This document shows, piece after piece, positions 15,983-24,345 of a DNA stretch of 64,000 bases. The notes beneath the pieces were generated by a model. The model was not told where the DNA came from and made no database searches. It saw nothing but the letters and a program-made list of their open reading frames with translations. The stretch comes from Paracoccaceae bacterium (GTDB taxonomy: Bacteria > Pseudomonadota > Alphaproteobacteria > Rhodobacterales > Rhodobacteraceae). The stretch's first letter is position 1; every line of letters starts with the position of its first letter. The stretch spans positions 124,001 to 188,000 of the forward strand of contig SDAL01000005.1 in NCBI GenBank assembly GCA_004153385.1, in the 5' to 3' direction. The translations under genes were made by a program, and so were the position numbers.

Positions 15983-16606
15983 ATGACCCAGACCCGCCGC
16001 GCGCCGGTGTACACACGCCCCCCCATCAGCCCCGTCGCCGAAGGCATCGGTCCGCACGGAGCCACGCTCTACATCGGCGGGATGGAGGGCGCGCGCGACA
16101 TGGACCTGCTGCGCGCCCATGACATCCGCATTTTGGTGAACTGCGCCGTGAACCTTGATTTCGACCTGATCGGACAGACGGTGCTTGCCGCGGAGGCGGG
16201 CAAGGTCGCGGCAGGCTACGGCATGTTGCGCTATTACAAGATCGGGATGATTGACGGCGACGGCAACCCTTCGGCCATGATGCTGGCGGGGCTGCTGATC
16301 TTGCAAGGTGCGATCCGGCAGACCATGCCAGACCGCCCGACCTATCCGTTCAAGGATGGAGGCAACATCTTGGTGAACTGCCGGGCCGGACGCAGCCGGT
16401 CGGTGGCGCTGGCCTCGCTCTTGTTGCATGTCGAGCAGCCCGATCGCTACCCGACACTCGATACGGCAGTGGCGCATGTGCGCACTGCGCGCCAGCTGCA
16501 CCCCGACGAATGGTTCGAAACGCCCAAACCCATGCTCCTCGACGCCGCCCGCGACGCCGCACACTGGGCGCAAACAATGGCCGCCGGAGCCGCGGCGCGT
16601 GTCTGA
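15983..16606 (+). CDS. Dual-specificity/tyrosine-phosphatase-like protein
   Basis: Cysteine-dependent phosphatase fold (207 aa). The P-loop CX5R reads VNCRAGRSRSVALAS with nucleophile C133, and a plausible general acid D91 lies in YYKIGMIDGDGN, as in dual-specificity phosphatases. The usual HC before the loop is NC, a known but uncommon variant. The N-terminal LYIGGMEGARDMDLL and ILVNCAVNLDFD match the DSP fold (YIGG, INC). No signal peptide is present. In an operon with an importer and two other phosphatases, a small-molecule substrate such as an inositol phosphate (as for bacterial phytase-like PTPs) is as likely as a phosphoprotein. Confidence 0.8.
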   Translation: MTQTRRAPVYTRPPISPVAEGIGPHGATLYIGGMEGARDMDLLRAHDIRILVNCAVNLDFDLIGQTVLAAEAGKVAAGYGMLRYYKIGMIDGDGNPSAMMLAGLLILQGAIRQTMPDRPTYPFKDGGNILVNCRAGRSRSVALASLLLHVEQPDRYPTLDTAVAHVRTARQLHPDEWFETPKPMLLDAARDAAHWAQTMAAGAAARV

Positions 16607-18167
16607 CTATCGTTTTGCCATCATCGCCGACGCACATTTCCACCCGCTGGATGCGGAGTATGGCGTGCAAGGGCCTGACGGGCTCAGCCTGCGCAGCTGG
16701 TCGGACACGCGGGCCTCGACCCGCGTCTTCAATGAGAGCGCCGCCGCGCTGGAGGCGGCACTCGAGCGGATCGAGGCCATGGGTCTGCGCGACGTGGTGC
16801 TGCTTGGGGACTACAGCGACGACGGTCAGGAGCGCAGCATATCCGCCCTGCTGAGGCGGCTTGCCGCCCGCCGTGGATTGCGGTTCTTCGCGCTTCCCGG
16901 AAACCATGACAGTTTCGGGCCGCACGGGCGTGATCATACGAAGACATTCCTGAATGCGTCTTCGCAGCCTGTCAGGGTATCGAGCCGTCCCGAAGACAGG
17001 GCCCATCACGACCCGAAGATGCGCTGCGCCGATCACGAAAGCGGGGTGATGCGCATGGCCGCGCATGGGTTTACCCCGCCCCCCGGCGCGCTCTACTGGG
17101 AGACGCCGTTTGGCAAGGACCCCGCCCCCGAGGCCCGACGCTACGACTGCCACTCACGTGATGGCACCCTCACGCTGCGGCTTTTCGATGCGAGCTATCT
17201 GGTCGAGCCCGCCCCGGATGTGTGGTTTGTGATGATCGATGCCAATGTGTTCGAGCCGACGGGCACCGCAGACGAGGTCATAGACAGTACGAATGCCGGA
17301 TGGAACGCCATGCAGCGCGTCAAGCCACACCTGCTGCACTGGCTTTTCGACGTGGCGCAGCGCGCCCAGCAGCAGGGCAAGCGCCTGCTGTGTTTTTCGC
17401 ACTATCCGGTGCTTGACCCCTATCACGACGCGGCGCGATCCGAAGAAGCCCTGTTTGGCAACACGTCGACGGCCCTCAGGCGCCCGGTGCCCGATATCGG
17501 AAAAATGCTCTGCACGGCAGGACTCAATCTGCATTTCAGCGGGCACCTGCATGTGCGCCGCCGCAGTGTCTTGGATCACGAAGGACGGCGGCTGGTCAAT
17601 ATCGCGGTTCCTTCGCTGGTGGCGTGGCCCGCTGGTTTTTGCGTGGTACGAACCAACAACAACAGCCTTACCGTCGAGGACCAGAGCCTTGCGCAGATCC
17701 CTTTGGATGCCCGGCTGACAGAGGCCTACCGGCGCGAAGATCCCGAGACCTCGGGCGGGGTTTGCGCGGCGACAGATTATGGCGGGTATTTGCGCGCGCA
17801 TGTGGATACGCTGGTGCGCTACCGCTACCTGCCGCGCGAATGGCCGCCCGCGCGCGCCGCCGAGATAGCGGGAACGCTTGACGATGCGCTCGCCTTTACA
17901 GGCGCCGCGCCTTGCGGCCAGAGCGTGCCGCTGAGCGAGGTCGTCGCCGATTGGTACCGCCTGCGCGCCGCCGGAGCGATCGGCCTCGACGATCTGGCGC
18001 CGGCGCGTCGGGTGCTTTATGAAAGTCTTGCCACGCGGATCAGTGTCGATCAAAAAGAAGCCCGCGGCCTTTTTTGGGCGCTGTTCCTGCACCGTCTTTC
18101 CGACTTTGTCCGCGACGCGAAAACCGAAGCCGGCCCTTTCCACCAGCCCGCGCGCGCCGTCACCTGA
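16599..18167 (+). CDS. Calcineurin-like metallophosphoesterase
   Basis: Binuclear-metal phosphoesterase (522 aa). All five blocks are present: DAH (11-13), GDYSDDG (70-76), GNHD (101-104), FSHYP (266-270) and SGHLHVR (314-320). The start is taken as GTG at 16599, which overlaps the previous stop by 8 bp. A GTG start is needed to include the first metal motif, and the next ATG would remove it. No signal peptide is visible, so it is cytoplasmic. The last about 170 residues are an extra C-terminal domain without recognised motifs. It is the third predicted phosphatase of the operon and may hydrolyse a phosphomonoester or phosphodiester of the imported compound. Confidence 0.88.
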   Translation: MSDYRFAIIADAHFHPLDAEYGVQGPDGLSLRSWSDTRASTRVFNESAAALEAALERIEAMGLRDVVLLGDYSDDGQERSISALLRRLAARRGLRFFALPGNHDSFGPHGRDHTKTFLNASSQPVRVSSRPEDRAHHDPKMRCADHESGVMRMAAHGFTPPPGALYWETPFGKDPAPEARRYDCHSRDGTLTLRLFDASYLVEPAPDVWFVMIDANVFEPTGTADEVIDSTNAGWNAMQRVKPHLLHWLFDVAQRAQQQGKRLLCFSHYPVLDPYHDAARSEEALFGNTSTALRRPVPDIGKMLCTAGLNLHFSGHLHVRRRSVLDHEGRRLVNIAVPSLVAWPAGFCVVRTNNNSLTVEDQSLAQIPLDARLTEAYRREDPETSGGVCAATDYGGYLRAHVDTLVRYRYLPREWPPARAAEIAGTLDDALAFTGAAPCGQSVPLSEVVADWYRLRAAGAIGLDDLAPARRVLYESLATRISVDQKEARGLFWALFLHRLSDFVRDAKTEAGPFHQPARAVT

Positions 18168-18188
18168 TTACACAAAGGAGCTTTACGC

Positions 18189-19856
18189 ATGTCAGAGACC
18201 GTCGTGCTACTGAACCTTGGCGGGGCTGTGGCCCTCTTGTTGGTGGGGTTGTCGCAGATCCGTTCGGGCATTGATCGCGCCATCGGCGCGCGGTTGCGCC
18301 ATTTCCTCGCGCTTGGCACCCGTACGGGGCCCCGCGCCCTGCTGTCAGGGCTCGGGGTCACGCTGGCGTTGCAAAGCTCGACCGCGACGGCGTTGCTTGC
18401 GGCATCCTTCACCGAGCGTGGCATCATGACCTCGCGACAGGGGCAGGTTGCGATGCTGGGCGCGAATGTCGGCACTGCGATCACAGCATGGATCGTCTCG
18501 CTGCATCTGGGGTGGGTGTCTCCACTCGCGATCCTGATCGGGCATGCCATCGGGCGCGGGCATGGCGCGCGGCGTATCGGTTTCGGGCGCGCCATCGTCG
18601 GGATCGGGCTGGTGCTGCTATCGCTTAATCTACTTGATGCGGCCAGTGCCCCGATCCGCGATTCCGAGGCGCTGACCGCATTGCTTGCGGTGCTGTCGAG
18701 TGCCCCCGTGGTCGCGCTCGCCTTCGCAGCGATAATCGCGCTGCTGTCTGCATCGAGCCTTGCGGCGGTCATGATGATCGCATCGCTCGCCGCCGCAGGG
18801 CAACTGTCGCATGACCTGGTCATCCCATTGGTGCTCGGGGCCAATGTCGGCGGCGCCCTTCCTGCTGTCATCGCAACGCTCGGCGCCGCCCCCCCGATGC
18901 GGCGGCTGACGCTGGCCAACCTCGCGGTGCGGAGCCTCGGCGCGCTTATTGTTATGGCCGCACTGCCTGTGTTGGATTTCCCCGTAATGTCCAACCCGAT
19001 TGTCGTGCATCTCGGCTTCAATATCGGGCTGTTGCTGATCGGCTGGCCGCTGGCGGAACCTATCGCACGCGCCTTCGACCACATACTCCCCGATGCCTCG
19101 GAACCCCGCGAGGTGGCCCCGCGCTTCTTGGCCGAGGATGAGCTGCAGACCCCCGTCGTGGCACTGGCCAGCGCCACGCGGGAGGTGCTGGCCGTGGGCG
19201 ACATGATCGAAAGAATGCTGCTGCAGATCCTTGTGGCCTTTCGTACGATGGATACCGCCCCCCTTGAAGAGGTGCAGGTGCTGGAAGACCGCATTGACCG
19301 CACCCAGCAGGAGGTGAAGCTTTACGTCGCGCGCCTGCTGCGCCACGAATTGAGCGATCGCCAGAGCCGGCGCGCCATTGCCGTGGTCGACTATGTGATC
19401 AATCTGGAGCACGTGGGCGACATCGCAGAAAAGGGGTTGGCCGCAATGGCCCGTAAACGCGCCGTCGAAGGGCTGCGGTTTTCCGAAGAGGGATACCGCG
19501 AATTGATCGGGCTGTTTTCGATGACACTGGACACGCTAAAGGCAGCGCAGACCGTGTTTGCGACCGAAGACCCCGGCCTTGCGCGCGAAATGATCGAGGG
19601 CAAGATAGAGGTCCGCCGCCGCGAAAAACAATCCGCCGAACGACACCTCGCCCGGCTGCGCGCCGAACAGCACGAAAGTGTCGGGACCAGTTCGCTGCAT
19701 CTCGACATGCTGCGCGATCTCAAACGGATTACGGCGCATCTGTCGTCAGTGGCGCATCCGATCATGGACGAACACGGGCTGCTGGACGAAAGCCGCCTGC
19801 GCCCCGCCCCCGCACCGGCGCCGCCTTTTGGCCAAAGCGCCCGCGAGGGGGCCTGA
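18189..19856 (+). CDS. Na+/phosphate symporter family protein with PhoU domain
   Basis: Inner-membrane protein of 555 aa. The N-terminal about 300 residues are two Na/Pi-cotransporter repeats, the first with LQSSTATALLAAS and the second with SASSLAAVMM. The C-terminal half is a helical PhoU-like domain. This NptA/YjbB-type architecture is known from E. coli YjbB, which lowers cytoplasmic phosphate by export. Placed last in an operon with an importer and three phosphatases, it would remove phosphate freed inside the cell. A ribosome site AAGGAG precedes the ATG. Its stop is 2 bp from the stop of the convergent LacI gene. Uptake rather than export cannot be excluded. Confidence 0.88.
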   Translation: MSETVVLLNLGGAVALLLVGLSQIRSGIDRAIGARLRHFLALGTRTGPRALLSGLGVTLALQSSTATALLAASFTERGIMTSRQGQVAMLGANVGTAITAWIVSLHLGWVSPLAILIGHAIGRGHGARRIGFGRAIVGIGLVLLSLNLLDAASAPIRDSEALTALLAVLSSAPVVALAFAAIIALLSASSLAAVMMIASLAAAGQLSHDLVIPLVLGANVGGALPAVIATLGAAPPMRRLTLANLAVRSLGALIVMAALPVLDFPVMSNPIVVHLGFNIGLLLIGWPLAEPIARAFDHILPDASEPREVAPRFLAEDELQTPVVALASATREVLAVGDMIERMLLQILVAFRTMDTAPLEEVQVLEDRIDRTQQEVKLYVARLLRHELSDRQSRRAIAVVDYVINLEHVGDIAEKGLAAMARKRAVEGLRFSEEGYRELIGLFSMTLDTLKAAQTVFATEDPGLAREMIEGKIEVRRREKQSAERHLARLRAEQHESVGTSSLHLDMLRDLKRITAHLSSVAHPIMDEHGLLDESRLRPAPAPAPPFGQSAREGA

Positions 19857-19858
19857 CC

Positions 19859-20893
19859 TCAGGATGCGGCGATACGCGGCAGGGTCTGGCGCCAGATCAA
19901 AGGCGCCTGCAGCTCCACGATCTCGCTGCGCGTGTCATCTTCGGGTGCCACGGCAAGCCAGTCGATGGCGGCCTCGGTGATCTCGTCTATGGGCTGGGCG
20001 AAAGTGGTCAGCTCGTAGCTTGCCCATGCGGCCTGCGGGATATCGTCATAGCCGATGAACGAGACATCCTCGGGCACCCGCAGCCCGAAACGATGCCGCG
20101 CCGCGTCCATCACGCCGCACGCCATAAGGTCGGTCACGCAAAACACGCCGTCAGGCCGGTCGGGCTGCGAGAAAAGCTGGGTACCGATCTGCAGGCCCGT
20201 TGCATAAGACGTCGCGCCAGAGATCAGGCGGGTAATCTCTACGCCCTGCGCCTGTGCGGCCATCTCGAACCCCTTGATGCGCCCCACAAGACTTGGCGTT
20301 CCCGCATCAGAGGCGATCAACGCGATACGCTTGCAGCCGGTGCGCAACAAGGTGTTGAATGCCGTCTCGCCAGCGGCCTGGTCATTGAGCCGGATCTGCA
20401 ATGTGCCGGGCTGTGCATCGTCACGGTTGATCAATACCAGTCGCATGCCGTGGCGCAGGCACATCTCGGTGAGCGCGGTATCGGGCATCCCCGACAGGAC
20501 GATCGCGGCCTCGGTACGGTAGCTTGTCGCCTGTAGCAGCGCATTGCGCACGCTTTCATCAGACCGCTCCGTGGCGATCAGGATCGGCGTTTTTCCTGCC
20601 GTTTGCAGCGCCTGCGCCAATGCCGAGAGGAGCGCCGCCCGGTAGGGGGTCTCGATCTCGGCGGCCACCAGCGCGACCAGCCCGCTTTGCGAGCTGATCA
20701 AGCCGCGTGCAAGATGGTTGACCTGATAGCCCAGCTGCTCGGCTGCAACCATCACCTTACGCCGTGTTTCGGCCGAAACGCTGGCTCCGGATGTAAAGCT
20801 GCGCGACACGGCCGCACGCGACACCCCCGCAAGGTCGGCCACCTGCTTTGCAGTGACCGCGCCTTTTCGCTGAATCTTGGTATTCGACGTCAT
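19859..20893 (-). CDS. LacI-family transcriptional regulator
   Basis: Repressor-type regulator of 344 aa. The N-terminal LacI helix-turn-helix reads TAKQVADLAGVSRAAVSRSF with the hinge helix LGYQVNHLARGL. The rest is a periplasmic-binding-protein-like sensor domain (GRIKGFEMAAQAQG, VTDLMACGVMDAARH, VSFIGYDDIPQA). The start is the ATG at 20893, with AGGA five bases upstream. It is divergent from the second ABC importer (21047) and convergent with the phosphatase operon. LacI proteins usually sense sugars or sugar phosphates, which supports a sugar- or polyol-phosphate substrate for the locus. A candidate operator is at 20998-21013. Confidence 0.92.
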   Translation of the reverse strand: MTSNTKIQRKGAVTAKQVADLAGVSRAAVSRSFTSGASVSAETRRKVMVAAEQLGYQVNHLARGLISSQSGLVALVAAEIETPYRAALLSALAQALQTAGKTPILIATERSDESVRNALLQATSYRTEAAIVLSGMPDTALTEMCLRHGMRLVLINRDDAQPGTLQIRLNDQAAGETAFNTLLRTGCKRIALIASDAGTPSLVGRIKGFEMAAQAQGVEITRLISGATSYATGLQIGTQLFSQPDRPDGVFCVTDLMACGVMDAARHRFGLRVPEDVSFIGYDDIPQAAWASYELTTFAQPIDEITEAAIDWLAVAPEDDTRSEIVELQAPLIWRQTLPRIAAS

Positions 20894-20969
20894 TCTGTCC
20901 TGCTCAAATTCACATGGGCCGCCACAAATCTTAGCCCGAGCCCCTGCACAAGTCATAGCAAATTGAAGG

Positions 20970-20999
20970 TTGACGAGCCACTGGGCCTCGCGCCACTAT
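20970..20999 (+). promoter_or_regulatory. Candidate sigma-70 promoter for the second importer
   Basis: TTGACG at 20970-20975 and CACTAT at 20994-20999 with an 18-bp spacer, 48 bp before the binding-protein ATG. The -10 box is weak, but the -35 box has five of six consensus bases. Confidence 0.4.
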
Positions 21000-21013
21000 G
21001 AACACGTGTACAT
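20998..21013. promoter_or_regulatory. Candidate LacI-family operator
   Basis: ATGAACACGTGTACAT is a 16-bp palindrome with one mismatched pair and the central CG typical of LacI-family operators. It overlaps the expected transcription start of the importer operon and lies between the regulator and its presumed target, an ideal repression site. Confidence 0.55.
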
Positions 21014-21046
21014 CAATACGTTGGTTTGCACCACAGGGAGGACATC

Positions 21047-22060
21047 ATGAAAACAACCAATCTGCTGCTCGGCCTTGCCGTCGGGCTGGCCCCCACAGTC
21101 GCATCCGCCGATGATCTCAATCTGGTCTGCTCCGCCGATATCGTTATTTGCGAGCTGATCGTCGAGCGCTTCGAGAAGACACATGACATCGACGTCAACA
21201 TGGTACGGCTGTCATCGGGAGAAGCCTATGCCAAGCTGCGCGCCGAAGCCCGCAACCCGCAAACCGACCTTTGGTGGGCCGGATCGGGCGATCCGCATCT
21301 GCAGGCGGCCAATGACAAGCTGACCCAGCCCTATGAAAGCCCGCGCCTTTCGGAGTTGCACGATTGGGCCGTCAAACAAGCCGAGAACGCTGATTATCGC
21401 ACAGTCGGGGTGTATTCCGGCGCGCTCGGCTGGGGCTATAATACCGAAATCCTGGCCAAGAAGGGCATCGAGGCGCCGCAATGCTGGGCCGACCTGACCG
21501 ATCCGGCTCTGAAGGGCGAGATCCAGATTGCCGATCCCAACAGCTCCGGCACCGCCTATACAGCACTTGCAACGCTCGTGCAGCTGATGGGCGAGGATGC
21601 AGCCTTCGAGTATCTCGCGCAGCTGGGGGCAAATGTCTCGCAATACACCAAATCGGGGTCCGCTCCGGTCAAGGCAGCAGCGCGCGGCGAGACAGGCATT
21701 GGCATCGTGTTCATGCACGACGCTGTCGCCCAAGCGGATCAAGGCTTTCCGATCAAGGTCATCGCACCTTGCGAAGGCACCGGATACGAAGTCGGCTCCA
21801 TGTCCATTGTCGATGGTGCCTATAACCTTGACGCCGCCAAGACCTTTTACGATTGGGCGCTGTCGACCGAGGCACAGAACCTGATGCCGGAGGCAAACTC
21901 GTTCCAGCTGCCCTCAAACCGCGCAGCGGTCGCATCCCCCAAAGCCCCCTCGCTCGATGATATCAAGCTGATTGACTACGATTTTGCGCACTACGGCCAA
22001 ACCGACGTGCGCCAGCACCTGCTGGACCGTTGGAGCAAGGAAATCGGCGCGGCCTTCTAA
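21047..22060 (+). CDS. Fbp/Afu-type ABC periplasmic binding protein (second importer)
   Basis: Periplasmic binding protein of 337 aa, close in length to AfuA/FbpA. The signal peptide MKTTNLLLGLAVGLAPTVAS is followed by DDLNLVCSADIVICELIVER. Cluster motifs include DLWWAGSGDPHLQAA, GALGWGYNTEIL, IADPNSSGTAYTAL and GIGIVFMHDAVAQA. The start is the ATG at 21047, with GGAGG five bases upstream; an earlier in-frame ATG (21026) would add residues before the signal peptide. AfuA-type proteins of this cluster bind hexose phosphates, so together with LacI and phosphatase neighbours a phosphorylated sugar or polyol is a reasonable ligand; iron or phosphonate remain alternatives. Confidence 0.9.
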   Translation: MKTTNLLLGLAVGLAPTVASADDLNLVCSADIVICELIVERFEKTHDIDVNMVRLSSGEAYAKLRAEARNPQTDLWWAGSGDPHLQAANDKLTQPYESPRLSELHDWAVKQAENADYRTVGVYSGALGWGYNTEILAKKGIEAPQCWADLTDPALKGEIQIADPNSSGTAYTALATLVQLMGEDAAFEYLAQLGANVSQYTKSGSAPVKAAARGETGIGIVFMHDAVAQADQGFPIKVIAPCEGTGYEVGSMSIVDGAYNLDAAKTFYDWALSTEAQNLMPEANSFQLPSNRAAVASPKAPSLDDIKLIDYDFAHYGQTDVRQHLLDRWSKEIGAAF

Positions 22061-22121
22061 GGCCGCCTTTGGCAGGCAGCCACGCCGCGGCCTGCCGCAT
22101 CGACGCTTTCGGGAGGGGTTC

Positions 22122-24275
22122 ATGAACAGCGCAAACCGTCGTATCGACATCGCCTTGACGGCCGCAGGGGCGGGGCTTTTGCTCGTCCCTTGGTATCATG
22201 TCCGCTCGGGGTTTTTCGGGTTCGAATGGGTCACCGACATTGTGCACGATCCGCGCCTGTGGCCCGGCCTCGGGCAGATCGTCCAAGGCCGTCTACAGAT
22301 CCTGCCGGTTGTTTTGGTGCTGGGCCTTGCGCTGTGGCTGCGCGCCCGCCCGTCGAGGCCCGTGCGCGGGCGCGGGTTTCTCGCGCTCGGCAGCCTAGGC
22401 TTGGGCTGGATGATCCTGCAGGGCTTTGCCATCGGACTGCGTGGCTGGGCGGCACCGCTTGAGCCGCTGCTCGGGCAGATCAACGGCCAGCCCGCTTTCG
22501 GCGCAGGCGCGGTACTGGTGTTGCTGTGTTTTTCAGGCCTTGTGGCGTTTGGGCTGGCCGAGCGTGGCGCCCTGCGCGGTGACGGGTTTGTGCTGGGATC
22601 CATCGTCCTTCTGGTGGCGCTGGTCACGGCCTTTGTGGCCTATCCCATTGTATCGATGTTCGCGGGTGCGTTTCAGGATTTCCGCGGCAATTTCACCACT
22701 GACGGGATCGCCGCCAATATTGTCGATCCGGCAATCTGGAGCCTTGGGTGCCTTTCTGGTGGCGGGTGTGGCGTGGCATGGCGCACGCTGTTTCTCGCGC
22801 TTTGCACCGCCACCGGCTCCACGCTTCTGGGCCTCGTTTTCGCCCTTGCGGCGACCCGCACCGCCGTACCTTTCAAAAAAGCGCTGCGGTTGCTGACGGT
22901 ACTGCCCATCATCACCCCGCCCTTTGTGATCGGGCTTGCACTGACCATGATCATGGGGCGCGCAGGCTTTGTCACCGAACTTTTCGAGCACATCAGCGGG
23001 TACGAGCTCGGCCGCTGGATCTACGGCCTGCCCGGCATCTGGATTGCACAGGTGCTCAGCTTCACGCCGATCTCTTTTCTGGTCCTGATCGGCGTGGTCG
23101 AGGGGGTCAGCCCTTCGATGGAAGAGGCCAGCCAGACCCTGCGGGCCGGGCGCTGGCGCACATTCCGCCGCGTGTCCTTGCCGCTGATGGCACCGGGGCT
23201 GGCCAATGCCTTCTTGATCGGTTTCATCGAGTCCATGGCCGATTTCGGCAATCCGCTTATCCTCGGGGGGAACGGGGGCGTCCTCTCGACCGAGATCTTT
23301 TTTGCCGTCGTCGGTGCTCAGCACGATCCGTCGCGGGCGGCGGTGTTGGCGATAGTGCTGTTGTGCTTCACCCTCTCGGCCTTTCTGGCGCAACGGTTCT
23401 GGCTGTCGGGGCGCAACTTCGCCACCGTGTCCGGCAAAGGCGATGGCGGACGCCATGCGGGCCTGCCACCGGTGCTCGCAGCCTTGGTGATCGGCATCGC
23501 AACGCTCTGGTCGCTGTTTACGCTGTTCATCTACGCCATGATCCTCTTTGGCGGTTTCGTCAAAGTCTGGGGCCTCGATCACACGCTGACACTTGAACAT
23601 TACAGGCGCGCTTTCGCAGTCAGTTTCGAATATGGCTTTACCGGCGTCGCCTGGAGCAGTTTCTGGACCACCATGGCCATCGCGCTGGCGGCTGCACCAC
23701 TGACGGCCGCAGTCGGGCTGCTGACCGCGTGGCTGATCGTGCGGCAACGCTTTCCCGGAAAGCCGGTGTTCGAATTCGCATTGATGATGAGCTTTGCCAT
23801 CCCCGGCACGGTGATCGGCATCAGCTATGTCATGGCCTACAACCTGCCCCCTTTGCAGATGACCGGCTCGGCGCTGATTTTGATCTTCTGCTTCGTCTTT
23901 CGCAACATGCCGGTGGGCGTACGCGGCGGCATCGCGGCGATGAGCCAGATCGACGGCAGCCTTGACGAGGCCTCGCTCACACTTGGTGCCAGCTCGGGGC
24001 GCACATTGCGCAAGGTGATCCTGCCGCTGTTGAAACCTGCGATCCTTGCCGCGCTGGTCTACAGCTTCGTGCGCGCGATCACCTCGATTTCGGCGGTGAT
24101 CTTCCTTGTGAGCGCGAAATACAACATGGCCACGGCCTATATCGTGGGTCTGGTGGAGAACGGCGAATACGGCATCGCCATCGCCTACAGCTCGGCGTTG
24201 ATCGTCGTCATGCTGAGCGTGATCGGCAGCTTCCAGCTGCTTGTCGGGGAACGCAGGCTGCGCCGGCCCACCTGA
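22122..24275 (+). CDS. Fbp/Afu-type ABC permease (second importer, fused)
   Basis: Long permease of 717 aa: an N-terminal extension with about four hydrophobic segments (residues 1-170) precedes two BPD_transp_1 domains. EAA loops are visible in SMEEASQTLRAGRWRTFRR and SLDEASLTLGASSGRTLRKV. The extra N-terminal segments are typical of the AfuB/PhnU subgroup rather than classic FbpB (about 500 aa). The start is the ATG at 22122, with GGGAGG seven bases upstream; a longer open frame begins inside the preceding gene and is not used. It lies between its binding protein and ATPase. Confidence 0.9.
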   Translation: MNSANRRIDIALTAAGAGLLLVPWYHVRSGFFGFEWVTDIVHDPRLWPGLGQIVQGRLQILPVVLVLGLALWLRARPSRPVRGRGFLALGSLGLGWMILQGFAIGLRGWAAPLEPLLGQINGQPAFGAGAVLVLLCFSGLVAFGLAERGALRGDGFVLGSIVLLVALVTAFVAYPIVSMFAGAFQDFRGNFTTDGIAANIVDPAIWSLGCLSGGGCGVAWRTLFLALCTATGSTLLGLVFALAATRTAVPFKKALRLLTVLPIITPPFVIGLALTMIMGRAGFVTELFEHISGYELGRWIYGLPGIWIAQVLSFTPISFLVLIGVVEGVSPSMEEASQTLRAGRWRTFRRVSLPLMAPGLANAFLIGFIESMADFGNPLILGGNGGVLSTEIFFAVVGAQHDPSRAAVLAIVLLCFTLSAFLAQRFWLSGRNFATVSGKGDGGRHAGLPPVLAALVIGIATLWSLFTLFIYAMILFGGFVKVWGLDHTLTLEHYRRAFAVSFEYGFTGVAWSSFWTTMAIALAAAPLTAAVGLLTAWLIVRQRFPGKPVFEFALMMSFAIPGTVIGISYVMAYNLPPLQMTGSALILIFCFVFRNMPVGVRGGIAAMSQIDGSLDEASLTLGASSGRTLRKVILPLLKPAILAALVYSFVRAITSISAVIFLVSAKYNMATAYIVGLVENGEYGIAIAYSSALIVVMLSVIGSFQLLVGERRLRRPT

Positions 24276-24294
24276 CACGGCCCCGAGCGCCACA

Positions 24295-24333
24295 GGATCA
24301 AGGCACGGGATCAAGGCACAGGATCAAGACACG
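24295..24333 (+). repeat. 13-bp tandem repeat upstream of ATPase gene
   Basis: Three near-identical copies of GGATCAAGGCACG (24295-24307, 24308-24320, 24321-24333), with the last base and one internal base varying. They end immediately before the GGGAG ribosome site of the ATPase gene. Confidence 0.9.
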
Positions 24334-24345
24334 GGAGATTTTCAG

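Noticed and set aside
22533-24314. 593-codon open frame on the minus strand
   Set aside because: Opposite the fused permease; low-complexity charged composition and no motifs.
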